DNA from: a virus
DNA length: 21,902 nt
Direction: 5' to 3' (one strand)
Virus record (IMG/VR): IMGVR_UViG_3300028299_000032
Coordinates: 1-21,902 of that record
A program made the position numbers and the translations under genes. Every line of letters starts with the position of its first letter. Positions within the stretch are counted from its first letter, which is position 1. This document shows, piece by piece, positions 7,799-15,271 of the stretch. The notes below the pieces were generated by a model. The model worked only from the letters and a program-made list of their open reading frames with translations, had not been told where the DNA came from and ran no database searches.

Positions 7799-8950
7799 AT
7801 GGCTCATTTTAGACATACTTTAGATGTTATAGAAAGGGGTATGACAGGCGGCAATGAAGGCTTGTCACACGGTTTATCCAGAATCAGTTATTTTGTTCCC
7901 GGTGTTCAGAAGGGAAACATCTATTTAATAGGTGGAGTAACTGGTTCTGGTAAAAGTGCCTTAGCTATGGATATGTTTGCTTGTAATCCATATGATGACT
8001 ACCTACTAAGAAGCACTACTTCTCCTGAAAATCCTATTAAGTTAAAAATATTTATTTGGTCATTAGAGATAAGTCCAGAAATATTATTAGCTAAAATGAT
8101 TTGTAGGAAAATGTTTTTGCAACATGGTATACTAACTGATATTAATTATATATTGTCAAGGGGAAAGAATAGAGTATCTGCAGAGATATACGATCTAGTA
8201 AAATCTTACGCACATTATTACGAAGAATTTGAAGATAGAGTTATAATAAACGGGGCAGATAATCCTACTGGAATCCGTAACACTTTATTAGAATATTTAA
8301 AAGCACACGGAAATATAGAAGAGAAGATTATTACTATAAAAAATAGAAATCATGATACTGGAGAAATAACAGAAAGTAATCGACCTATTTTTGGAAGGTA
8401 TAAACCGGATCATGATAATACCTATATTATAGTAATAGTTGATCATGTTAACATATTAAAAAAGGAACAAAGATTTAGTAAGAAAGAAACTGTTGATAAA
8501 TTAATGGAGTATATGATGGACATGTCGAATAAATATAAGATTACTCCAATAATAGTACAACAACTTAACAGGAATATTGAACTAGTAGATAGGATGAAAA
8601 TGTCTTCTATTGAACCTCAAATATCAGACTTTAAGGAAACATCAGATTCAACAGATGCTGCTCATTTCATATTTGGAATGAGTTATCCTCAAAGATGGGA
8701 AATAGGTTCATATAGAGGTTATGACTTAACCAAATTAGGTAATAGGTTCAGAGGTCTTAAGCTATTAAAGAATCGGGATGGTAATGCAGATGTACTTGTA
8801 GGTCTTAAATTTTTAGGAGAGATAGGTACATTTAAAGAGTTACCTCCGGGCAAGGAAATGTCTGAGCAAGATTACATTAATATACAATCAATAACTAAAA
8901 GCTATGACCATAGTATTACCAACAACAGTATCAGAGTCCAAGCTAACTAA
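7799..8950 (+). CDS. DnaB-like replicative helicase
   Basis: A 383-residue RecA-fold ATPase without the DnaB N-terminal collar domain. It has Walker A GGVTGSGKS (45-53), a SLEIS segment matching DnaB motif H1a (FSLEMS), Walker B VIVDHVNIL, and a VQQLNR sensor segment followed by DFKETSDSTDAAHFIFG, which matches the DnaB L2 loop and H4 region. This makes it a hexameric 5'-3' helicase for the phage fork. The ATG at 7799 starts one base after the previous stop and gives MAHFRHTL; a start at 7769 would overlap and add ten residues. It is followed, with a 47-base overlap, by a Sak4-like ATPase. Confidence 0.88.
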   Translation: MAHFRHTLDVIERGMTGGNEGLSHGLSRISYFVPGVQKGNIYLIGGVTGSGKSALAMDMFACNPYDDYLLRSTTSPENPIKLKIFIWSLEISPEILLAKMICRKMFLQHGILTDINYILSRGKNRVSAEIYDLVKSYAHYYEEFEDRVIINGADNPTGIRNTLLEYLKAHGNIEEKIITIKNRNHDTGEITESNRPIFGRYKPDHDNTYIIVIVDHVNILKKEQRFSKKETVDKLMEYMMDMSNKYKITPIIVQQLNRNIELVDRMKMSSIEPQISDFKETSDSTDAAHFIFGMSYPQRWEIGSYRGYDLTKLGNRFRGLKLLKNRDGNADVLVGLKFLGEIGTFKELPPGKEMSEQDYINIQSITKSYDHSITNNSIRVQAN

Positions 8951-9653
8951 TCCAGATAGCATTATATTATATGGACTCCCAAAATCAGGAAAAACGAGTT
9001 TTTGCTCTACTCTACCAAATAACTTAATTATTGATCTTGAAAAAGGAAGTAGGCATGTATCTGCTTTAAAATGTGAAGTAGAGAATTTTGCTGATCTAAC
9101 TGAATTAGGTCGTGAAATAATGAAGGCTGGTAGACCTTATAAATATATCACTATTGACACAATCACTAAATTAGAGGAATGGTGTGAAGGTGATGCTACT
9201 GAACTATATATGAAAAGCCCTATTGGCAAAAACTTTAATAGATATGATGAAGGACCAAAAGCTGGTCAACTAAAACCAAACAGTGAATGGACTAGTGTAT
9301 TAACATTACCCAAAGGAGCAGGTTATTATTGGCTTCGTTTAAGTTTTAGCACTTGGTTGGATAAGATCAAATTATTGGCACCCTACATCATACTAATAGC
9401 TCATATCAAGGATGTTTACCTAGAAAAAGCAGGTAAAGAGGTTTCTGTCAAGGACTTAGACCTAACCGGGAAGATAAGAGGTATTAGTTCGTCAAATGCT
9501 GATGCCATAGGCTATGTATATAGAAGTGGCGACAAAGGTGAAACTTTAAGGATTAACTTTCAATCTAATGATTCAGTGCTTTGTGGAGCGCGTCCAGAGC
9601 ATTTAAGAGGACAGGATATGGAAGCTGACTGGAGTAAAATCTTTGTAGAGTAG
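8904..9653 (+). CDS. Sak4-like RecA-fold ATPase (AAA_24)
   Basis: A 249-residue P-loop protein with Walker A GLPKSGKT (24-31), a short strand ending LIIDLEKG, and Walker B YITIDTITKLEE. The sensor-like strand is IILIAHIKD, and the C-terminal strand pairs with the motif GARPEHLRGQDME. This order matches phage Sak4/AAA_24 proteins, RecA-like single-strand annealing or recombination mediators that work with a phage SSB. A Cas4/RecE-type nuclease further downstream and a probable ssDNA-binding protein next door fit such a recombination role. The start lies 47 bases inside the helicase gene; no later Met gives a complete P-loop domain. Confidence 0.82.
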   Translation: MTIVLPTTVSESKLTNPDSIILYGLPKSGKTSFCSTLPNNLIIDLEKGSRHVSALKCEVENFADLTELGREIMKAGRPYKYITIDTITKLEEWCEGDATELYMKSPIGKNFNRYDEGPKAGQLKPNSEWTSVLTLPKGAGYYWLRLSFSTWLDKIKLLAPYIILIAHIKDVYLEKAGKEVSVKDLDLTGKIRGISSSNADAIGYVYRSGDKGETLRINFQSNDSVLCGARPEHLRGQDMEADWSKIFVE

Positions 9654-9688
9654 TTAATTTAATAATAAATCTTTTAAAACTTAAAAAA

Positions 9689-9928
9689 ATGGAAAACGCT
9701 GAAAAAATTACAATCACAAGGAGCATGCTTGATAATGCTATGTCACAAGGAATGAAACGTGCAGATATTGCTGCAACATTTGGTCTTAGTCTTAATCAGG
9801 TTAAGAAGCTTATGGCACAGGCCGGATATCAAAAGAGACGTGCTTCTTATATAAACTTTAACTTTGTTGATGATGCAGTTTCTGGAGTTGCTACAGAACC
9901 AGAACAAGCTGAATCAATCAATTACTAG
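9689..9928 (+). CDS. Small helix-turn-helix protein
   Basis: A 79-residue protein with a clear HTH at residues about 22-47: MKRADIAATFGLSLNQVKKL, where the GLS turn and following recognition helix resemble sigma-region-4-like and resolvase-type HTHs. A basic patch (YQKRRAS) follows, then an acidic Glu-rich tail. It probably binds DNA as a small regulator or replication accessory factor. It has its own leader of 35 A/T-rich bases after the Sak4-like gene, and 73 noncoding bases follow, so it may be separately controlled. Target unknown. Confidence 0.7.
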   Translation: MENAEKITITRSMLDNAMSQGMKRADIAATFGLSLNQVKKLMAQAGYQKRRASYINFNFVDDAVSGVATEPEQAESINY

Positions 9929-10001
9929 TCCTGTTACGGAATACTTTCCGCTACCCAATCATTTGAAGTAAATTTAAGTTTAACTAATTAAACTAATTAA
10001 T
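9929..10001 (+). promoter_or_regulatory. Intergenic leader before ssDNA-binding-like gene
   Basis: One of the two longest noncoding gaps in the window. It contains a small perfect hairpin (CGGAA, loop TACT, TTCCG at 9937-9950), too short and without a T-run to be a convincing terminator. Closer to the gene is a repeated AACTAATTA stretch just upstream of the ATG. The gap could hold a promoter or translation enhancer, but I see no secure match to the Bacteroidota TTTG / TAnnTTTG consensus. Confidence 0.3.
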
Positions 10002-10835
10002 ATGGCGATAAAAGGAAATGTTGGAAACGTAGAGGTAGCAAAGGACATAAAACTGTATACAGGAATTGTTGGTGCACAAGTACTAGCTATTAATCCTAGT
10101 TTGGAAGAGATAAACTCGTTTGGTGTAAACTTTCAAAATGCTATAACATATACCGATGTTAATAATGACGGTAATGAAAGAGTAAGGATTGATGTATGGT
10201 TTAAGTGCACTACACCAGATTCAGATGTAGCTGCTACTAATCCAGGTCTAAAAGACATACAAAATCTTGTTACTAAAGTAAGTTTCTTCCTTTCCAACAG
10301 ATTTAAAACTACTAACGAAGGAACTAAACTAGGTTTTATTAACAATTTTGGCCAGAATGCATGGGCTGAAATTATACCAGATGCTACAGAACCTAATTTA
10401 CCTTCTGAATCGTGGTTTAGAACAGAAGGAATACGTCAAGCATATGACGGAGAAGATGTTCTTATCAACTTTATTCGTAATTGGGTAAATGCTGGTAAGA
10501 ATGATGAGATGTCTCTTGATAATGTTAAGGATATAATTCTCGGTAAATTTGGAGAATTACAATCACTTGTTCCAACTTATAAGAACAATGTGGTCAGAAT
10601 TATGCTTACTGTTGTAGTTAAAGATAATAAATATTATCAATCAGCCTACAATAGATTTTTTGCTCGTTGGAATCATACAAGCCCACTTATCTGGCGTAAG
10701 TATATTCAACAAGATAAGTATAATAAGCCAAAAGGACCGTGGAGTTATGTTTTAACAGAATATAAACCAACGGATATGCCGGTAGTTGAAGAGGTACCGG
10801 ATGAGGAAGTCCAAGCTCAGTCCAATAAATGGTAA
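10002..10835 (+). CDS. Probable ssDNA-binding protein
   Basis: A 277-residue soluble protein. The N-terminal half contains strands separated by charged turns (YTDVNNDGNERVRIDVWFKC; KVSFFLSNRFK), compatible with an OB-fold. The central region (NVVRIMLTVVVKDNKYYQ) is again strand-like, and the C terminus is acidic and probably flexible (PVVEEVPDEEVQAQSNKW). Size, tail and position between a Sak4-like ATPase and the primase fit a phage single-stranded DNA-binding protein. Proteins beginning like this are known to me from phages with crAss-like gene content, but the SSB role is inference from architecture and context, not from a catalytic motif. Confidence 0.5.
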   Translation: MAIKGNVGNVEVAKDIKLYTGIVGAQVLAINPSLEEINSFGVNFQNAITYTDVNNDGNERVRIDVWFKCTTPDSDVAATNPGLKDIQNLVTKVSFFLSNRFKTTNEGTKLGFINNFGQNAWAEIIPDATEPNLPSESWFRTEGIRQAYDGEDVLINFIRNWVNAGKNDEMSLDNVKDIILGKFGELQSLVPTYKNNVVRIMLTVVVKDNKYYQSAYNRFFARWNHTSPLIWRKYIQQDKYNKPKGPWSYVLTEYKPTDMPVVEEVPDEEVQAQSNKW

Positions 10836-10841
10836 TTTACC

Positions 10842-11819
10842 ATGATACAAGGACACTCTCAAATAAGAAAGAGTGATATATTAGCAGTAACTAGTGAGGA
10901 AGAGTTATTCAAGAAGTACTGTAATAATTTTGAATATATCAACGTATCATTTAAGAGTGAACTGAGAGAGGACAAAACCCCCAGTTGCAGGATAGCTGAT
11001 CTAGGTAGCGGTTTACGCTATAAAGACTTTGGATCAGCTATACCTGCAACTGATGTTTGGGGCTATGTGATGTTAAAGTTTGGACTAAATTTCCCAGAAG
11101 CACTAGAAAAAATAGCTACTGACTTATATATCACTAGTACTACTGGTATTATAATAGAACCAGTACTACAAAAATCCTATCCTAAACCACCTAGAAAACA
11201 TCTTCTTATTAAAAGAAGAGATTGGCTATTATCAGACAAAGAGTTTTGGTATAATAGATATAACATTACAAAAGAATTATTGAATAGTTATTGTGTTAAA
11301 CCTATAGATTACTACTGGTTTAATGGTACTGTGTTTAGAGTTCTAAAACATGCCTATTCTTATGATTATTATTGGAATGAAGGAGTCTTCTTAAGAAAAA
11401 TATATCAGCCTTATTCACATAAAAATAAATGGATATCTAATGTAGATACCACCATAGTACAAGGCATTGATAATATACCTAAATTAGCTCCGTTATTAGT
11501 TATATCTTCATCTTTAAAAGACGTGATGTGCTTAAAACTATTAGACTATAATGCTGTCGCTCCTAATAATGAAAGAAGTTGGCTACCAGCTATGGTTTGG
11601 AAAAAGTTTAAAAAGAGGTATAAAAAAATAGTTATACTATTTGATAATGATGAAACAGGTCTAGAATCAGCCTCTAATTTTTCTAAACAATATAGTATAG
11701 ATTACAAATATATTCCACTCTCATTTACTAGACAAAATAAGAATATAAGTGATTTTATTTATAATCACTCGTTAAAAGAAGCTAAACTATTAATGAATAG
11801 TTTATTTAATCAGTTATGA
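10842..11819 (+). CDS. DnaG-like primase
   Basis: A 325-residue primase. Residues about 35-95 match the DnaG N-terminal domain fold (SFKSELREDKTPSCRI, then YKDFGS, then DVWGYVMLKFGLNFPEAL). The usual CHC2 zinc ligands are missing; only Cys27 and Cys49 are nearby. The TOPRIM metal motif is IVILFDNDETG (D268, D270), and the upstream strand LLVISSSLKDVMCL stands where TOPRIM proteins carry their E-G-x-x-D signature, with SLKD replacing EGxxD. This variant layout is typical of phage primases working with a separate DnaB-like helicase. The start is six bases after the preceding gene; the stop overlaps the next start (ATGA). Confidence 0.85.
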   Translation: MIQGHSQIRKSDILAVTSEEELFKKYCNNFEYINVSFKSELREDKTPSCRIADLGSGLRYKDFGSAIPATDVWGYVMLKFGLNFPEALEKIATDLYITSTTGIIIEPVLQKSYPKPPRKHLLIKRRDWLLSDKEFWYNRYNITKELLNSYCVKPIDYYWFNGTVFRVLKHAYSYDYYWNEGVFLRKIYQPYSHKNKWISNVDTTIVQGIDNIPKLAPLLVISSSLKDVMCLKLLDYNAVAPNNERSWLPAMVWKKFKKRYKKIVILFDNDETGLESASNFSKQYSIDYKYIPLSFTRQNKNISDFIYNHSLKEAKLLMNSLFNQL

Positions 11820-11977
11820 AACGATATCTTATTAAGTTAGAAATAATTAAGCTAAGTACTAATAGAAAATTCACTAGATACGAACTTGTACTAGCAGAGA
11901 GTAAACAACAAGCCGCTAATTTAGCAAAAAATAAGTATTCTAAAAAGGGTACTCGAATTCGATTACTTAATGTTTAA
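11816..11977 (+). CDS. Small basic protein, 53 aa
   Basis: A short frame coupled to the primase stop through ATGA (11816-11819). The peptide MKRYLIKLEIIKLSTNRKFT continues as TRYELVLAESKQQAANLAKN and ends TRIRLLNV. The strand-helix-strand pattern and high Lys/Arg content resemble small nucleic-acid-binding or ribosomal-protein-like modules, but no family is certain. It fills the space before the ubiquitin-like gene and is followed by a 17-base gap. Confidence 0.55.
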   Translation: MKRYLIKLEIIKLSTNRKFTRYELVLAESKQQAANLAKNKYSKKGTRIRLLNV

Positions 11978-11994
11978 TTTAAACCTTTCAAAAC

Positions 11995-12438
11995 ATGAAC
12001 GAAAGAAAAATCACTGTTGCCTCAACAAAGGCAAACAAACCTGTGACATTTAAAAGTGCTGCAGCAACATGGGGCGATCTTAAGAATGAGTTAAGCTCCA
12101 ACAATGTCGAGTTTAATGATAAGATGAACGCTGTATTGAAAAATACCAGAACTAATCTTGTTCTTGATGACGCTGTATTACCTGAAGAGGATATAATTAT
12201 CTTCTTAATGGCAAAGAAGATGAAGTCAGGTACTGCTAAAAAATCTACAGCTAAAAAGGCTCCGGCAAAGAAGTCCACTGCAAAAAAGCCAGCTAAGAAA
12301 GCTCCAGCCAAATCTGCAACTAAGGTTAAAGCTAAACCTGCTCCTAAAAAGAAGACTGTAGTTAAGAAAGTTTCAAAGGCTGATGAAGCTTTAATGAAAG
12401 AAGCTACTGAGATGGAGTCTAAGCTTAAAAGAATGTGA
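11995..12438 (+). CDS. Ubiquitin-like beta-grasp protein with histone-H1-like tail
   Basis: A 147-residue, three-part protein. Residues 1-76 read as a beta-grasp ubiquitin-like domain: strand KITVAS, strand KPVTFKS, helix TWGDLKNELSS, a loop with strands, then TNLVLDDAVLPEEDIIIFLM, the pattern of Ubl proteins in prokaryotic E1/E2/JAB operons such as PRTRC protein C. It is followed by KKMKSG (74-79), a possible C-terminal processing point after Gly79. Residues 81-127 are Lys/Ala/Pro repeats (AKKSTAKKAPAKK type) like a histone H1 tail, likely to bind DNA. Residues 128-147 form an acidic/basic helix (DEALMKEATEMESKLKRM). The E2-like, JAB and E1-like genes lie just downstream. Whether it is conjugated or acts as a DNA-bound tag is unknown. 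Confidence 0.72.
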   Translation: MNERKITVASTKANKPVTFKSAAATWGDLKNELSSNNVEFNDKMNAVLKNTRTNLVLDDAVLPEEDIIIFLMAKKMKSGTAKKSTAKKAPAKKSTAKKPAKKAPAKSATKVKAKPAPKKKTVVKKVSKADEALMKEATEMESKLKRM

Positions 12439-12440
12439 TT

Positions 12441-12617
12441 ATGGACTCCAAAGCCGCTGAAATAGGAGTATGGCTTATCGTTATTGTTATCTTAATTACT
12501 ATAGGAATTATTTTTTATTTTAGGTTCAAAAAGAGTAAATTTAACTCTGAGCCTAAGTTAACAGAAGAAGAGTTACGTCTAATGGAAGAGGCTAAATCTT
12601 TGGAAGATAGGCTTTAA
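12441..12617 (+). CDS. Single-pass membrane peptide with shared C-terminal motif
   Basis: A 58-residue protein starting two bases after the Ubl-like stop. Residues 8-27 (IGVWLIVIVILITIGIIFYF) form one transmembrane helix, followed by a positive RFKKSK stop-transfer, so the C terminus should be cytosolic. The C terminus EEELRLMEEAKSLEDRL repeats the pattern of the last residues of the upstream Ubl-like protein (LMxEAxx[ML]ExxxL). A GTG at 12435 is an alternative start. The pairing suggests a membrane partner or adaptor for the Ubl system; this is inference. Confidence 0.65.
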   Translation: MDSKAAEIGVWLIVIVILITIGIIFYFRFKKSKFNSEPKLTEEELRLMEEAKSLEDRL

Positions 12618-12643
12618 AATAATCAGTTCTTCCAATAATATAG

Positions 12644-12676
12644 AGAAGGGGTAGGTACATACTTACCCTTTCTTTT
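12644..12676 (+). terminator. Rho-independent terminator between Ubl and E2 genes
   Basis: A 13-bp stem (AGAAGGGGTAGGT pairing with ACTTACCCTTTCT, two G-U wobbles) closes on a four-base ACAT loop and runs into TTTT before AAAA. It is the best terminator-like hairpin in the window. The E2-like start codon lies only 15 bases further on, so downstream genes must be transcribed by read-through or from a promoter overlapping the hairpin. It may set the Ubl/membrane-peptide pair at a higher level than the enzymes. Confidence 0.75.
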
Positions 12677-12690
12677 AAAATTCTAGTATA

Positions 12691-14148
12691 ATGAGCCAAG
12701 AAATAGAACGAGAAGCAGAATTTGATCAGAGTGAATATGAAATGCTTGAGAATATGCTGTTAGCAAATAAGATACATGATGAAGTTATAACAGAAGTTAA
12801 AACTGAGATTAAAGAAATAGTATCTGCTAAACCTATTATTAATCATTATAAAAGGTTTAAATTTGATGAAGCAGCAGTAACTCCTGATACCAATAGAATT
12901 TTAATTGATTTTTGTACGCATTTAGATAAGTTAGGTGAATTAAATTATTTACCAAATGAAAAACATATTATAAACTACATACAATTTTTACAAAGTGCTT
13001 TAAGTTTAGATTCTATCTATTATAGTACAATGATGAAAACTTTAGCAATGTTTATGATTGTTTTTGACACTTATTATAAAGATAGATGGGATTTAATAAC
13101 TCTAGATTCGTATAATAGAATAGGTATAGCAGCTTATTATCCCGAATTTGTAATAGAAGATAGTGACGGTGAAACACATACTATAAAAGATTTATACGGC
13201 ATATATAAGTTTTCTGGATCTACTTATACTGAATTAGAGATATTATATACTAGAATTACTATAACAGAAGAAGAAGCATCATCTAATTACTTCTTTTCTC
13301 ATGGCAATTTTCCTAGTAACAGAATGATGAATGGAGGATATTATGGTAAAGTATGTGCTGGTTCTGGAGAAATAAAGACTATGATGGGACAAGTTCCTTC
13401 TCTAACAAGTCAAGATAGTCTTACTATAGAATTTGTTACACTTCTGGCTTTACAGTTAGAAGAGTTTTTTAAGTATGAGTACATCCCCGGCAGCCCTATG
13501 AAGAATATTCAAGCAATTGGATTTGGTGGACATTTTTCAGTACCTAATTTATTAGAAAACCATTTTCTAAAAGAATTTGTAGATAAAATTAGTTTAATAC
13601 CCGGAATAGCAGTTAAAAATTCTTATTTTGGGCTTATATCATATTTACCTAATATAAATAAAGAGTTATTTGCTAGGTTAATAGAATTTACGTATGTACC
13701 TAAATGTTTTTTAGATACTAATGATAATAGTTATTTTAATTCAAGTAATCCTATAATAGCAAATAATTCTGATGCTTTTAGATTTAAAGGTAATTTAATG
13801 ATTATTTTTAGAGAAGAACAGAAGTATTTAAAAATAATAAAAGAGGAATCTAAACAAGTTGTAATACTTACTCAAACAATTCATCCTGCAACTTTACGTT
13901 TAATACATGATCTAATTAACAAATTGTTATTTATACATTCAATACGAAATTCTTATGACAAAAAACCAGTCAAAAAACGAAAAGCGAAATTGGGCACTGA
14001 ACAGACCAGTAATCTCTTCAGAAGAAGGAGAGCAGTTACTCTTAACTCACAAAGCATTGTCAGGGAGAACCCCACAAGCGGGACAATATCCATTTCAGGA
14101 CAAGACTACGTATTCCAAACCCAAACTGTCTCCGCCAGTACGACATAA
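12691..14148 (+). CDS. E2-like ubiquitin-conjugating protein, large form
   Basis: A 485-residue protein in the position of the PRTRC protein B / prokaryotic E2 family D gene. The acidic helical N terminus (1-50) precedes a globular part. At 204-224 the sequence HGNFPSNRMMNGGYYGKVCA places an HxN motif ahead of G-K-V-C222-A-G, the same order as the HPN...GxxC signature of E2 enzymes, with a longer spacer (N206 to C222). C222 is the predicted thioester cysteine. A second domain (about 245-450) is unassigned. The last 65 residues are Arg/Lys-rich and then Ser/Thr-rich and are encoded in the region shared with the JAB gene. E2 assignment rests on motif plus operon context. It would receive the activated Ubl from the E1-like protein and pass it on. 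Confidence 0.55.
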   Translation: MSQEIEREAEFDQSEYEMLENMLLANKIHDEVITEVKTEIKEIVSAKPIINHYKRFKFDEAAVTPDTNRILIDFCTHLDKLGELNYLPNEKHIINYIQFLQSALSLDSIYYSTMMKTLAMFMIVFDTYYKDRWDLITLDSYNRIGIAAYYPEFVIEDSDGETHTIKDLYGIYKFSGSTYTELEILYTRITITEEEASSNYFFSHGNFPSNRMMNGGYYGKVCAGSGEIKTMMGQVPSLTSQDSLTIEFVTLLALQLEEFFKYEYIPGSPMKNIQAIGFGGHFSVPNLLENHFLKEFVDKISLIPGIAVKNSYFGLISYLPNINKELFARLIEFTYVPKCFLDTNDNSYFNSSNPIIANNSDAFRFKGNLMIIFREEQKYLKIIKEESKQVVILTQTIHPATLRLIHDLINKLLFIHSIRNSYDKKPVKKRKAKLGTEQTSNLFRRRRAVTLNSQSIVRENPTSGTISISGQDYVFQTQTVSASTT

Positions 14149-15271
14149 TGTAGTTGAAATGGATGGAGCTAGATTAACTATTTGTAATGAAGCTCAAAAA
14201 CAAATAGACTATCTATTAAATAAGTTTCCTTCTACTGAATGGTCTGGTATTATGGTTTGGGATGTAATAGAAGGTAGTCTTCAAGACCCAGCTACTTTAT
14301 TAGTAGAGGTTAAGTATATACTATTAATGGATATTGGTTCTGCAGCTTATACTGAATATGAAACTGAAGCTGAACTTACATTAGATCTCTATGATGAATA
14401 TCCAGATGCAATGTTAATGAGGATAGGACATTGCCATAGTCACCATAGCATGCAAGCTTACTTTAGTAGTACAGATACTCAAGAGTTGCATGATAATGTA
14501 GATAAACATGTAGCATACCTATCTCTTATTGTCAGTTCAAAATCAAAATATGTTGCTAAAATGGCAGCTTTATCTATTGACGAAACTAGACATATAGTTA
14601 AAGATTTCGATGATAGTGAAGCTGTAGCAATTTCAGAATCTAAAAGCATGATTATTTATAATGTAGATATTATAGGTCAGGAACAAAAGAGATTTGAAGA
14701 TACAGTAATTGATGCTAGAATAGATAAAGTTACAAAATTTTCAAGTACTAAAAGTAAAAGTAAGAATAAAAGTTATTCACCACATAATACTGATTACTAT
14801 GACAGAGTTTATAATTTTGGTTCTCACAATGCGGAACAACAGATGGAAATGTTTAAAGATACTGAACCTGTAGATAAGGAATTTGTTAATGGTATAGAAT
14901 GTATATTGTATCTAACTATTCCCCCACTCGAAATACATAGATTATTAAAAAGATTGCTTGGTATTAATGCGGAGGCTAATTTATCTGTTGAGGTAAAGGC
15001 TATGGATTTAATTCAAGGGTCAGCTTTAATGGATGAACTAGCAGATACATTTGAAGAAGAAATACTACATACAGTAAATTTACTCTATATTAAAGATGAT
15101 GCGATTATTAGTAATTTATTATTGTCGTCTGATGTTATCATGTATATAGTTTTAACTAAATTAAAAGCATCAGCTGAAACAAGTATGCCTGAAGGGCAGA
15201 CTAAAGACATAACTTTACAAACATTTAACTATTTATTAACAAGTTTTATTTGCGATGGAAACAAGGACTAA
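13955..15271 (+). CDS. JAB/JAMM metallopeptidase (Ubl isopeptidase)
   Basis: A 438-residue protein with a complete JAMM zinc-protease core. Glu95 (TEWSGI) is the general base, and GHCHSHHSMQAYFSSTD gives H161-x-H163-x7-S171-x2-D174, exactly HxHx7Sx2D. Such enzymes cut peptide or isopeptide bonds after the C-terminal glycine of ubiquitin-like proteins. The domain occupies about 70-215; a C-terminal extension of over 200 residues follows, including a Ser/Lys linker (SSTKSKSKNKSYS) and helical regions of unknown fold. The start at 13955 overlaps the E2-like gene by 194 bases; an in-frame ATG at 14159, eleven bases after that gene's stop, gives a 370-residue protein still containing the whole JAB domain. 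I list the longer form, but the start is uncertain. Confidence 0.88.
   Translation: MTKNQSKNEKRNWALNRPVISSEEGEQLLLTHKALSGRTPQAGQYPFQDKTTYSKPKLSPPVRHNVVEMDGARLTICNEAQKQIDYLLNKFPSTEWSGIMVWDVIEGSLQDPATLLVEVKYILLMDIGSAAYTEYETEAELTLDLYDEYPDAMLMRIGHCHSHHSMQAYFSSTDTQELHDNVDKHVAYLSLIVSSKSKYVAKMAALSIDETRHIVKDFDDSEAVAISESKSMIIYNVDIIGQEQKRFEDTVIDARIDKVTKFSSTKSKSKNKSYSPHNTDYYDRVYNFGSHNAEQQMEMFKDTEPVDKEFVNGIECILYLTIPPLEIHRLLKRLLGINAEANLSVEVKAMDLIQGSALMDELADTFEEEILHTVNLLYIKDDAIISNLLLSSDVIMYIVLTKLKASAETSMPEGQTKDITLQTFNYLLTSFICDGNKD

Noticed and set aside
11411-11419. TTATTCACA, a match to the DnaA-box consensus
   Set aside because: A single site inside the primase gene; in sequence this AT-rich, one or two such matches are expected by chance on 22 kb.
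11988-12311. Minus-strand open frame opposite the Ubl-like gene, rich in Ala/Phe/Leu
   Set aside because: It is the mirror of the Lys/Ala repeat on the + strand; all its hydrophobic repeats follow from complementing AAG/GCT codons, and it has no minus-strand neighbours.
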